Of a stretch of 64,000 nt of DNA, positions 1 to 7,732 are shown one piece after another. The position numbers and the translations under genes are program-made. Location: assembly GCF_900104485.1 (NCBI RefSeq), contig NZ_FMXQ01000002.1:124001-188000 (forward strand), given 5' to 3'. Origin of the DNA: Bauldia litoralis. GTDB taxonomy: Bacteria; Pseudomonadota; Alphaproteobacteria; Rhizobiales; Kaistiaceae. Positions within the stretch are counted from its first letter, which is position 1, and the number at the start of each line of letters is the position of its first letter. The notes beneath the pieces were generated by a model that made no database searches, was not told the origin of the DNA, and worked only from the letters and a program-made list of their open reading frames with translations.

Positions 1-1239
1 ACCGAAGTCCTGTCGCGTGGCACCCAGGAAACCCAGCGGGACCGCGCCATCGCCTTCCGCAATCGCGGTCTGTCCTACAAGGACAAGGGCGACTACGACG
101 CCGCCATCATCGACTATGGCGAGGCGATCGCGCTCTATCCCGAATATGTTTCGGCCTATAACGATCTCGGCATCGCGTATCTGGCGAAGAACGACCTCGA
201 GCGGGCGATTGCCGCCTACAGCGCCGCGGTCAGGCTCGATCCGGACTATTCCTATGGCTACAACAATCGCGGCAACGCCTACCGGGACACCGGCGAGACG
301 GCCCTCGCGATTGCTGATTACACGCAGGCCATCCGCATCGATCCCGACTACGTTTACGCCTATAACGGTCGGGGCAACGCCTACCAGGACCAGGCCCAGT
401 ACGAGGAGGCCATCGCGGATTACACCGAGGCCGTGCGCATCGATCCGGAATATGCGCCAGCCTATAACGGGCGCGGCAATGCCTATCGCGACCTCGGCGA
501 GAACGACCTGGCAATTGCCGACTATGATCGCGCCATAGCAGCCAGTCCGGATTACGTGCTGCCCTACAACGGGCGTGGCAACGCCTACAAGGACCTCGGC
601 CAGCTGGACCTTGCGATCGCCGACTACAACAAGGCGATCGAACTCGATCCCAACTATTCCTTTGCCTATAACGGCCGGGCCAATGCCTATGCCGAGAAGG
701 GCGACTACGAACTCGCCATAGCCGACTACACGCAGTCGCTTCGCCTCGACCGGAACTATGCCGTCGCCTACCGGAATCGCGGCCTTGCCTATGACGAAAT
801 CGGCAACACCGACCTGGCCCTCAGGGACTTCGACATGGCGATCAGGCTCAACCCGAACTACGCCTACGCCTACAACGACCGCGGCATCATCTACGACAGC
901 CAGGGCGACTACGAGAAGGCGATCAAGGACTATACGGCCGCGATCGAGATCGATCCGAACTACACCTTCGCCTACAACAATCGCGGCGTTGCCTACCAGA
1001 ACATGGGTAATCCGCGGCGCGCCGTCGACGACTACGAGGCAGCCCTCAACATCGAGCCGGGCTATACGCGGGCCAAGGAAAATCTCGATTCCGTGCTGGC
1101 AGAACTTGGTGGCACCGGTTCCAAGACGGAGATGGCGTCACCCGAAACAAACCGGTCCCAGGTTCCGTCCGGCGGCAAGAGCGTCCAGCCGGCAAGCAGT
1201 GGCCCGAACCGCAGCGGCGAAAGCCTTTTCCAGCTCTAG
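1..1239 (+). CDS. TPR-repeat protein (5' end missing)
   Basis: Partial: the frame is already open at the first base, so the true start and any signal peptide lie upstream. The 412 visible residues contain ten consecutive 34-residue TPR units (about residues 14-354). Most open with Y-N-x-R-G-x-A-Y and close with D-P-x-Y, so the DNA repeats with a 102-bp period. A Ser/Gly/Pro-rich tail of about 58 residues follows and looks disordered. TPR solenoids are protein-binding scaffolds; nothing seen here identifies the partner. The unbroken array of similar units suggests expansion by tandem duplication. The stop codon shares a CTAG with the stop of the convergent HIT gene. Confidence 0.9.
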   Translation, partial: TEVLSRGTQETQRDRAIAFRNRGLSYKDKGDYDAAIIDYGEAIALYPEYVSAYNDLGIAYLAKNDLERAIAAYSAAVRLDPDYSYGYNNRGNAYRDTGETALAIADYTQAIRIDPDYVYAYNGRGNAYQDQAQYEEAIADYTEAVRIDPEYAPAYNGRGNAYRDLGENDLAIADYDRAIAASPDYVLPYNGRGNAYKDLGQLDLAIADYNKAIELDPNYSFAYNGRANAYAEKGDYELAIADYTQSLRLDRNYAVAYRNRGLAYDEIGNTDLALRDFDMAIRLNPNYAYAYNDRGIIYDSQGDYEKAIKDYTAAIEIDPNYTFAYNNRGVAYQNMGNPRRAVDDYEAALNIEPGYTRAKENLDSVLAELGGTGSKTEMASPETNRSQVPSGGKSVQPASSGPNRSGESLFQL

Positions 1240-1682
1240 GGCGTCGGTGAGCCAGCGGGCAGGGCGGCCCTGATTTTCTCGGCCCCGGCCGCCAGCACGT
1301 CGTCGGCTTCCATGTCGCCGCTGTGCGGTCTGAGGGCGACGCCCTCGAAGCGCGGGATGACGTGGACGTGGAGATGGAAGACCGACTGTCCGGCCGGCGC
1401 TTCATTGAACTGCGTGATCGTCACGCCGTCGGCATCGAAGGCGGCCTTCACCGCCCGGGCCACCGTCTGGACCGCCTGCGCCAGGCCTCCGAGCGAGGCC
1501 GTGTCCGCGTCGAGCAGGTTGCGCGACGGCGACTTCGGGATGACCAGCGTGTGGCCGCGACCCTGCGGCATGACATCCATGATCGCGATGGCCGCGTCGT
1601 CCTCGTAGACCTTGTGGGCGGGAATCTCGCCGCGCAGGATCCGGGCAAAGATGTTCTGGTCGTCGTAGGCCTGAGCGCTCAT
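1236..1682 (-). CDS. HIT family (histidine triad) nucleotide-binding hydrolase
   Basis: 148 residues, normal for an HINT-type protein. The histidine triad H-L-H-V-H-V-I-P lies at about residues 103-110, preceded by the usual G-Q-S-V-F-H context. Family members hydrolyse purine nucleoside phosphoramidates or related nucleotide conjugates; the middle histidine of the triad is the nucleophile. N-terminal F-A-R-I-L-R-G-E-I-P is also typical. Its ATG overlaps the stop of the upstream GNAT gene by 4 bp (ATGA), so the two are probably co-translated. Substrate in vivo cannot be told from sequence. Confidence 0.95.
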   Translation of the reverse strand: MSAQAYDDQNIFARILRGEIPAHKVYEDDAAIAIMDVMPQGRGHTLVIPKSPSRNLLDADTASLGGLAQAVQTVARAVKAAFDADGVTITQFNEAPAGQSVFHLHVHVIPRFEGVALRPHSGDMEADDVLAAGAEKIRAALPAGSPTP

Positions 1683-2893
1683 TGGTCGGGCTCCCTGGGT
1701 TCCTCGTGGCGAAAAGGCAGATACGACGACAGGACCTCGCTGTCACGGTTCACCTGCTGTCGCTCCTGGCGCAGGTAATCCGCGATCGCCTTCCGGAAGC
1801 TGGAATTGGCGATCAGATGTGCCGAATAGGTCGTCGTCGGGCGATAGCCCCGCGCCAGCTTGTGCTCGCCCTGCGCTCCGGCCTCGACCCGCCCGAGCCC
1901 GTGCGCGATCGCCCAGTCGATCGCCTGGTAGTAGCAGACCTCGAAGTGCAGGAAGGGGTGATCCTCGACCGCTCCCCAGTAGCGTCCATAGAGGGCATCC
2001 GAGCCGATGAAGTTGAGCGCGCCGGCGATGGCGCGACCGTCTCGCTTCGCCAACATCAGGAGGATGTGGTCGCCCATGCGCTCGCCGATCAGCGAGAAGA
2101 ACATCCGGTTGAGATATGGCCGTCCCCATTTGCGCGCGCCGGTGTCCATGTAGAATTCGTAGAAGGTGTCCCAGTCCGCCTCGGTCAGGTCTTTGCCGGT
2201 AAGGTGGACGACCTCAATGCCGTCGGCCAGCGCCTCCCGTCGCTCCCGCCGAATGGCCTTGCGCTTGCGGGAGGCGAGGGCCGACAGGAAGTCGTCAAAG
2301 GTCCGATAGCCGTCGTTGAAGAAGTGATACTGCTGGTCGGTGCGCTGCAGGAATCCCGCCTCGCCGAGCAGCGTCCATTCGTCTTCGGTGGCGAAGGTCA
2401 CATGCGCGGACGAAACGCCGAGGTTGGAAGCGAGGCTCGCCAGGCCATGGACGAGGATCGTGCGGTTTCGGTCGGCATCGGGGCCGGGACGGACCAGCAG
2501 GCGGCGACCGGTCGCCGGCGTGAAGGGAACCGAGACCTGCAATTTCGGATAATAGCGGCCGCCGGCCTGCTCGAAGGCATTGGCCCAACCGCCGTCGAAG
2601 ACATATTCGCCCATCGAATGCGACTTGAGATAGCAGGGGAGGACCGCCGTCGGGCTCCCGTCCGCGTCGGCGAGCACGAGGTGCTGGCCGAGCCATCCGG
2701 TCTTGCCAGTCGCCGAACCGGATTCTTCCAGCGACCACAGGAAATCGTGGGAGAGGAAGGGATTGTACTCGACGGTGCCACCAGCGGATGTCGCCCCGGC
2801 GGGATTGGCGCAGGCATCCCAGTCGTCACGCGAAATCTCGCTGAGCGACGACACGACGGCTACTGTCGCTTCGGATCGGTCACTGTCTGTCAC
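1679..2893 (-). CDS. GNAT/FemAB-like acyltransferase (COG3146 family, 'peptidogalycan biosynthesis' type)
   Basis: 404 residues with a GTG start. The N-terminal part (W-x-A-C, N-P-F-L-S-H-D-F-L and L-P-C-Y-L-K-S-H-S-M-G-E-Y-V-F-D motifs) and the C-terminal G-A-Q-G-E-H-K-L-A-R-G-Y-R-P-T segment are hallmarks of the COG3146 group, which folds as tandem GNAT domains. Family members are annotated as N-acetyltransferases, but the acceptor is not established. It leads a two-gene minus-strand operon with the HIT protein (4-bp overlap). No strong ribosome-binding site precedes the GTG. Function is inferred only from family. Confidence 0.85.
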   Translation of the reverse strand: MTDSDRSEATVAVVSSLSEISRDDWDACANPAGATSAGGTVEYNPFLSHDFLWSLEESGSATGKTGWLGQHLVLADADGSPTAVLPCYLKSHSMGEYVFDGGWANAFEQAGGRYYPKLQVSVPFTPATGRRLLVRPGPDADRNRTILVHGLASLASNLGVSSAHVTFATEDEWTLLGEAGFLQRTDQQYHFFNDGYRTFDDFLSALASRKRKAIRRERREALADGIEVVHLTGKDLTEADWDTFYEFYMDTGARKWGRPYLNRMFFSLIGERMGDHILLMLAKRDGRAIAGALNFIGSDALYGRYWGAVEDHPFLHFEVCYYQAIDWAIAHGLGRVEAGAQGEHKLARGYRPTTTYSAHLIANSSFRKAIADYLRQERQQVNRDSEVLSSYLPFRHEEPREPDQ

Positions 2894-3035
2894 GGGATGG
2901 ATTCACTCAAGATTCAGGCCATCCCATCATCTAGGTGGGCGGACTGCAAGCTCAACCGTCTGCGTCGGCCAATGGATCGACTTTGATGTCGCAACAGGCG
3001 AGTGTTGCCATGGAACGAACGCAAGGAGGCGCCTC

Positions 3036-3860
3036 GTGAAAACCGCTCTCGGCCTGACAATGGCGGTCGCCCTCGCATCCGCCTGTCCGGCGATGGCCGC
3101 CCCTAAAATGGTGACCGGGGCAGTCGTCTACGACCTCACCCTGGAGGACAAGGGCGGCATGCTGAGCGGGGTGACCGGCAGCATGACGGCGCAGATGACT
3201 CGCGACTGCGACACCTACTGGACGGAATCGAGCCTCTCCGCCGAGTTCGAGGGACCGACCGGGGCCATGACCATGGAGATGAGTTCGGTTGTCTCGGAGA
3301 CTGCCGACAGTCTCGGCTTCGATATCCTCGGCAAATTCGCTTCCATCGAAGTCGATCGCGCCGAGGGGACCGCCATTCGGACGGCAGATGGCGTCAGCGT
3401 CGCACTCAGCGAGCCGGAAACCGGAACCCATACGGTCGCGGGCGACGTCGTTTTCCCGCTCGGGATGATCACCGGATCGATCGAAGCGGCCAAGGCGGGT
3501 GAGTCGCTCGCCAGCTTTGTCGTCTATGACGGGTCGGGGCACGGCCGCGACGTGTGGCTCGTCTCCGTCGTCATCGGGGCGCCGATGGAGCCGGCCAGCG
3601 ACGAGGACGAGGAGGCATTGTTCGCCGCCGGTCTCGGCTTCGCGGACATGGGCCGCTGGCAGATGGTGTTCAGCTATTTTCCACGCGATGCGAGCGGCGA
3701 CCAGACGCCGGTCTTCACCTCGATGGCGGTCGTCTACGAGAATGGATTCGTCCAGGCGGCGTCCTACGACTTCGGCGAGTTTGCCATCCGCCTGACGCTG
3801 GAGGAATTCAGCCCAATTCCGCCGACGCCCTGTCCGTACGATCGAAATCCTCGAAGATGA
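3036..3860 (+). CDS. EipB-like (DUF1849) periplasmic cell-envelope protein, copy 1
   Basis: The GTG start is chosen because AAGGAGG lies 6 bp upstream and a signal peptide follows directly (hydrophobic core, cleavage after A-M-A near residue 21). The 274-residue product matches DUF1849/EipB, a periplasmic beta-spiral protein that supports envelope integrity in Brucella. Two cysteines at about residues 58 and 266 sit where EipB forms its disulfide. Compared with the second copy about 1.3 kb downstream, it carries 8 extra residues after the P-C-P motif, and that tail is encoded in the 53 bp overlapping the convergent GDPD gene. The ligand is unknown. Confidence 0.88.
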   Translation: MKTALGLTMAVALASACPAMAAPKMVTGAVVYDLTLEDKGGMLSGVTGSMTAQMTRDCDTYWTESSLSAEFEGPTGAMTMEMSSVVSETADSLGFDILGKFASIEVDRAEGTAIRTADGVSVALSEPETGTHTVAGDVVFPLGMITGSIEAAKAGESLASFVVYDGSGHGRDVWLVSVVIGAPMEPASDEDEEALFAAGLGFADMGRWQMVFSYFPRDASGDQTPVFTSMAVVYENGFVQAASYDFGEFAIRLTLEEFSPIPPTPCPYDRNPRR

Positions 3861-4572
3861 TCTGGTCGGCATAGCGTGCCGCGGTCGTGCGCTCCGCCGG
3901 GGTCCGGACGGTCCAGGTGAGGAGTGGCAGGCCGAGGTGACGGAGAAGGAGCGGGGCGTTGGCCGGCAGCGCGCGGACGCCGTAGGCGATGAAGTCCGGC
4001 CGCACCATCGGCGCCCAGGCGAGATGCCGAAGGGCGAGGCGCCGCAGCGGCGACAGCGATTCACTTTCGGCATCGTCGAACCGGTCGGCCACCATGCCGC
4101 GCGGCAGGTGCGGGGCGAGCGAGCGCATGGCCCGGACCGAGCGTGGGTCGAAGGACATCACGGCAATCGGGCCGGAATAGCCTTCGAGGATGGACGTTGT
4201 CCGCCGTTCCAGGGCATCGCCGCCCGGCTGCGGCTTGAGTTCGATGATCAGCGGGACGCTTCCGGCGATCTCGGCCAGCAGGTCTGCCAGGGTCGGGATG
4301 CGGTCGTCGGTTCCCGAAAGGCTGGCGGCCCGGATTTCGGCCAGGCTCCGGTCGCGGACTGGCCCGGTGCTATCGGTCAGGCGGTCAAGGGTATCGTCGT
4401 GAAAGACAACCGCCTCGCCATCGGCGGTCAATTGCAGGTCGCACTCGATGGCGAAGCCGCGGTCGACCGCGGCGGCCGCCGCCGAAAGTGTGTTCTCGAC
4501 CCTTCCGGCGGCAATATCGTGAAAGCCGCGATGGGCGACAGGTCGTTCGGTGAGGAAACGCCCGCGTCCCAC
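3808..4572 (-). CDS. Glycerophosphodiester phosphodiesterase
   Basis: 254 residues, GTG start, no signal peptide, so cytoplasmic. The GDPD active-site signature is intact: H-R-G at 14-16, E-N-T at 25-28, E-C-D at 43-45 and H-D-D at 58-60. Further downstream are L-I-I-E-L-K-P and M-S-F-D, which also contribute to the TIM-barrel site. It hydrolyses glycerophosphodiesters to glycerol-3-phosphate and an alcohol. It follows ridA on the same strand by 9 bp, so the two are probably one transcript. Its 3' end overlaps the end of the EipB-like gene by 53 bp in antisense. Confidence 0.93.
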   Translation of the reverse strand: MGRGRFLTERPVAHRGFHDIAAGRVENTLSAAAAAVDRGFAIECDLQLTADGEAVVFHDDTLDRLTDSTGPVRDRSLAEIRAASLSGTDDRIPTLADLLAEIAGSVPLIIELKPQPGGDALERRTTSILEGYSGPIAVMSFDPRSVRAMRSLAPHLPRGMVADRFDDAESESLSPLRRLALRHLAWAPMVRPDFIAYGVRALPANAPLLLRHLGLPLLTWTVRTPAERTTAARYADQIIFEDFDRTDRASAELG

Positions 4573-4581
4573 GGCCGTGCC

Positions 4582-5049
4582 TCAGCGGATCTCGGCGATC
4601 GCCTCGACCTCGACGGCAACGCCAAGGGGCAGGGTGCCCATGCCGATGGCCGAACGGGCGTGCTTGCCGATGTCGTCGCCGAAGACTTCCGTGATCAAGT
4701 CGGAAGCGCCGTTGATGACCTTGTGGACGTCGGTGAAGTCCGGCACGGCGTTGACGAAGCCGAGGACCTTGACGACCCGCGAAATCCGGTCGAGATCGCC
4801 GACGGCTGCCTTCAGCATGCCGAGGATGTTGACGGCGCAAAGCCGGGCGGCCTGCTGGCCTTCCTCGATGCCGTATTCCTGGCCGAGCTTGCCGACGAAC
4901 TTGACGCCATCCGGCGCCAGCGGAACCTGTCCTGAAATGAAGACAAGGTTTCCGGTGATCACAAACGGGACATAATTTGCCCCCGGTTTGCCGGGGGTCG
5001 GCAATTCGATGCCGAGCGCTGCAAGCCGCGCCTCGATTTCGCTGGCCAT
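4582..5049 (-). CDS. RidA family protein (long form)
   Basis: 155 residues from an ATG preceded by GAGGAG at good spacing; an upstream frame extension lacks such a site. Contains the RidA/YjgF core: F-I-S-G-Q-V-P-L, the Q-A-A-R-L-C-A-V-N-I-L segment and a terminal V-E-V-E-A-I-A-E-I. Canonical RidA deaminates reactive enamine/imine intermediates made by PLP enzymes such as threonine dehydratase. This copy is longer than the usual ~130 residues and belongs to the ~150-residue subgroup, whose activity is less certain. Its start is divergent from the second EipB-like gene and it leads into the GDPD gene. Confidence 0.92.
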   Translation of the reverse strand: MASEIEARLAALGIELPTPGKPGANYVPFVITGNLVFISGQVPLAPDGVKFVGKLGQEYGIEEGQQAARLCAVNILGMLKAAVGDLDRISRVVKVLGFVNAVPDFTDVHKVINGASDLITEVFGDDIGKHARSAIGMGTLPLGVAVEVEAIAEIR

Positions 5050-5154
5050 AACATACTCCTCATGGGAACCATTCAAGGCGGGCTTGTGTGGCGTAAATCG
5101 CCGATGGCGGCAAGGGCCAATCCCCTTGTTTCCGCCACGCTTGCGAGGCATGGA

Positions 5155-6000
5155 GTGGTCGAGAGGGATTTGTCTTTGCACAACTGGTTGAAAATTGCGG
5201 TCCTGGCCATGGCCGCCGGCGCACCGGCGATTGCCGAGGCTGCTCCGATGAGCCTCGCCGCGCACCGCGCCGTCTACGACATCTCGCTTCTCGACATCGA
5301 CGATGGCGTTGATATCTCGACGATTTCCGGTCGGCTTGTGCTGGAGTTCACGGGATCGGCCTGCGCCGGCTATTCGTCCAAGCTGCGGTTTGTCACCCAG
5401 ACCGAGGACCCCGAAGGCGTGCGCCAGATCACCGACGCGCGATCCACCACCTTCGAGTCGGCCGACGGGCGTAGCCTCGACTTCGCCAACGAAACCTATG
5501 CCGGCGCGATCCTGGCGGAGCAATCCGAAGGGACGGCGAGTCGCGACGCGGACGGGATTTCGGTCAAGTTGCGGAAGCCCGAGAAAAAGGCTCTCGATAT
5601 CTCCGGGCCGATGGTGTTTCCGACCGACCAGATGGAGCGCATTCTCGATTCGGCGCAGCGTGGCGACGCCTTCCTGGCGATGGAGGTCTATGACGGGTCG
5701 GAAGACGGCGAGACCGTTTTCGAAACCGCCGGCGTCATCGGCCGGGTGTCCACCGCCTCCGACGATATCGGCAAGGAAACCGCGATCTCAGATGCGGGCA
5801 TCGCGGCGCTCCGCCATTGGCCGCTGACATTGAGCTACTTCGACAAGTCAGTGACCGGCGACGATACGCCGTTCTACACGCTGTCCTTCGTCATCTATGA
5901 GAATGGCGTCGGGCGGACGATGAAGATCGACTACGGCGACTTCGCCCTGGCGGGTACGCTGACCGGGCTGGAACTGCTGCCGTCGGCGCCCTGTCCCTGA
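5155..6000 (+). CDS. EipB-like (DUF1849) periplasmic cell-envelope protein, copy 2
   Basis: Paralogue of the gene at 3.0 kb, with the same order of motifs: A-V-Y-D-(I/L)-x-L near the mature N-terminus, E-V/F-Y-D-G-S, L-S-Y-F/F-S-Y-F and Y-E-N-G, plus paired cysteines (about residues 70 and 280). A signal peptide ending A-E-A-A-P is present. The start is uncertain: GTG 5155, TTG 5170, TTG 5176 (with GAGAGGGA just upstream) or ATG 5062 are all in frame. The last would leave almost no room for the divergent ridA promoter. The 3' end overlaps the acyltransferase gene by 70 bp in antisense. Family role: envelope integrity. Confidence 0.85.
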   Translation: MVERDLSLHNWLKIAVLAMAAGAPAIAEAAPMSLAAHRAVYDISLLDIDDGVDISTISGRLVLEFTGSACAGYSSKLRFVTQTEDPEGVRQITDARSTTFESADGRSLDFANETYAGAILAEQSEGTASRDADGISVKLRKPEKKALDISGPMVFPTDQMERILDSAQRGDAFLAMEVYDGSEDGETVFETAGVIGRVSTASDDIGKETAISDAGIAALRHWPLTLSYFDKSVTGDDTPFYTLSFVIYENGVGRTMKIDYGDFALAGTLTGLELLPSAPCP

Positions 6001-7205
6001 CGGCGCGTCGCCGCGTCGCCGGTTTGCTCCGACATCAGGGCCAGCGTTGCCTCGACCGCGTCGAGATCCTCGTCGGTTTCCGGATTGAGCAGGCGGGTCA
6101 AACGCTCATGGAGCAGCTCGCGGCTGGCCGTGAAGCCGTTTCCGGGCACGGCGCAGACATTGTAATTCTCGCCATCGGCCAGCACGTCGAGGCAGAGCGG
6201 CACCGGGCCCCATAGCGGCGGGATGCCGAAGGTCGCGCTGACCGAGCGCCCGCCGAGGACCAGCCGGCGCGGCATCGGGATCAGCGTCGCCATCGCATCG
6301 AAATTTGTGTACCAGATGCGCATCATCAGCCGGGCAATCGGACGCGGCGCGAGCGCCACCAGCCATTGCGTGATCGGCAGGTCCTGCGCGCGGGCAAGCC
6401 CCGGGATGGTGAACCGCTTCTCCTTCGGCTTCTCCTTGGTCGAAACGGTGACCATCTTCAGATGGTTGCCGACGCCGTTCTGCGGGCCCCGGCGACGAAC
6501 GAAGCGCGTGCGTCCGACATTGCCGCGCAGCGGCTGGGCGTTGGGGAAGAGTGTCGGGTCCGCGACCAGCGTTGCCGCAACGGCAGCCAGGCGTTCGCTC
6601 GAATCGCCGTCACGAACCATGCCGCGACGCGGGATCTGGAGCAGCGAAAAACCGGGATCGTGGACGGTGATCGGCGAGGCGAAATCGAGCGGCTCGACGC
6701 TCGGTATCCGGGCAGCCAGCGCGCGGTGCGCGGCGGTCGCCTCGTAGCGACCCATCCGGGAGAGAATCTGGAGGCCGCGAATGGCATCCGCCATCCCGTG
6801 GCGAACCTGCATGAAAAGCGCGGAAAGCGGCGGCTCTCCATCGATGTCCTTGCCGGGTTCGGCCGGGTTGAGAACGAAGACCCGCCACGGCGGGCCGTCG
6901 ATCCGGATCGGGCTGCGTCGCTGCTTGTCGAGGCGCGGCACGATCTGCTCAAACCGCGTAATCGACGGGTCGCGGATAACTGAAACGTGCCTGGTCAGGT
7001 CGACCTGTCCCGAGGTCCGCTTGGCGAAGGTCCAGAGGCCGATGCGCTTCGACTGCTCGGTGAGGGCGGGCATCGCCTCGATGACGCCTTCCATCTCGGC
7101 CAGCAGCACCGCGAGATCGCACGGTCCGTCAAGCACGGCGGCTGCGTTCATGTAGCAGTCGCCGAGATTGTAGAAGATCGTGTCGCTGAGGCTGAGACGC
7201 CTCAT
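5931..7205 (-). CDS. WS/DGAT-like acyltransferase (wax ester synthase superfamily) with altered active-site motif
   Basis: 424 residues. The layout fits the CoA-dependent condensation-domain fold of wax ester synthase/diacylglycerol acyltransferases: N-terminal D-T-I-F-Y-N, the R-H-V segment near 72, P-P-W-R-V-F, then the active-site region near 135-141. The family motif H-H-x-x-x-D-G appears as R-H-G-M-A-D-A: the second (catalytic) His and the Asp remain, while the first His and the Gly are changed. The C-terminal half has the expected P-G-N-G-F region. It could acylate an alcohol or a diacylglycerol, or have another acyl acceptor. The poorly conserved tail is Ser/Pro-rich. Confidence 0.7.
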   Translation of the reverse strand: MRRLSLSDTIFYNLGDCYMNAAAVLDGPCDLAVLLAEMEGVIEAMPALTEQSKRIGLWTFAKRTSGQVDLTRHVSVIRDPSITRFEQIVPRLDKQRRSPIRIDGPPWRVFVLNPAEPGKDIDGEPPLSALFMQVRHGMADAIRGLQILSRMGRYEATAAHRALAARIPSVEPLDFASPITVHDPGFSLLQIPRRGMVRDGDSSERLAAVAATLVADPTLFPNAQPLRGNVGRTRFVRRRGPQNGVGNHLKMVTVSTKEKPKEKRFTIPGLARAQDLPITQWLVALAPRPIARLMMRIWYTNFDAMATLIPMPRRLVLGGRSVSATFGIPPLWGPVPLCLDVLADGENYNVCAVPGNGFTASRELLHERLTRLLNPETDEDLDAVEATLALMSEQTGDAATRRQGQGADGSSSSPVSVPARAKSP

Positions 7206-7538
7206 GGCTCTGCTCCCGCCGACCGAGTTGTGCTGCCCCAGGAAGACGTCAGTTTAGGGCATTTGCCGGACGATTTCCAATACACGGCGCTTGCAAAGGT
7301 TCCGCGACCCATCGGCGCGGCTCGTCCAATTGGCGGTTTTCCGGGCTTCCGGGTAGTCGGCCTTTTTTGCGTGGCATCGGCGCACGGACGGACGGTCCCA
7401 TTCGCCTGAGCCCGTTGCCGACCGCCGACGACGCCGGCTGGCCCCGGTGGTCGGTGAATCGCCTCGATCGCCGCCGCGACCCTGAAGCAATCGACCTGAC
7501 GCAACGACCATGGCGATGCCGGCGCGCCGTTACAAAGC

Positions 7539-7554
7539 TGTGATATTCGTCACA
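7539..7554. promoter_or_regulatory. CRP/FNR-type palindrome TGTGA-N6-TCACA
   Basis: The sequence TGTGATATTCGTCACA has perfect 5-bp inverted arms and equals the E. coli CRP core consensus. TATTAT at 7573-7578 could be a -10 element; a start near 7586 would put the palindrome centre close to -40, as in class II activation. A role in controlling the RTX gene 180 bp downstream is inference. Confidence 0.45.
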
Positions 7555-7565
7555 GACCAAGCATA

Positions 7566-7605
7566 AATTCGGTATTATTACATATTTGACGAACATAATT
7601 CGGTA
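7566..7605. repeat. Two direct copies of AATTCGGTA
   Basis: AATTCGGTA occurs at 7566-7574 and 7597-7605, a 31-bp start-to-start spacing of about three helical turns, inside the AT-rich stretch upstream of the RTX gene. The same-face spacing suggests binding sites for one regulator. Chance recurrence cannot be excluded. Confidence 0.35.
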
Positions 7606-7732
7606 ATGGCACATCAACGCAGGCCCGATGAGGGCCTCCGCCGAGGCGGCTGCGCTTCGGGACGGGCAAGGACGTCAACCTCGCTCACCCCGCCGCTGAC
7701 AGACACGCCCGGCCTGACGGAGCGCACTGACA

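Larger units (their letters stand above)
7206..7732. other. 527-bp divergent intergenic region between acyltransferase and RTX genes
   Basis: No convincing gene. The left 330 bp is GC-rich and only contains frames without family features. The stretch from about 7535 to 7610 is strikingly AT-rich and carries a CRP-like palindrome and two direct repeats (listed separately); it is the probable promoter region of the RTX gene. About 120 bp of GC-rich leader then precede the RTX start. Confidence 0.6.

Noticed and set aside
1682-2986. 434-codon plus-strand frame opposite the GNAT-type gene
   Set aside because: The minus-strand frame has COG3146 motifs and an operon overlap; the plus frame has none.
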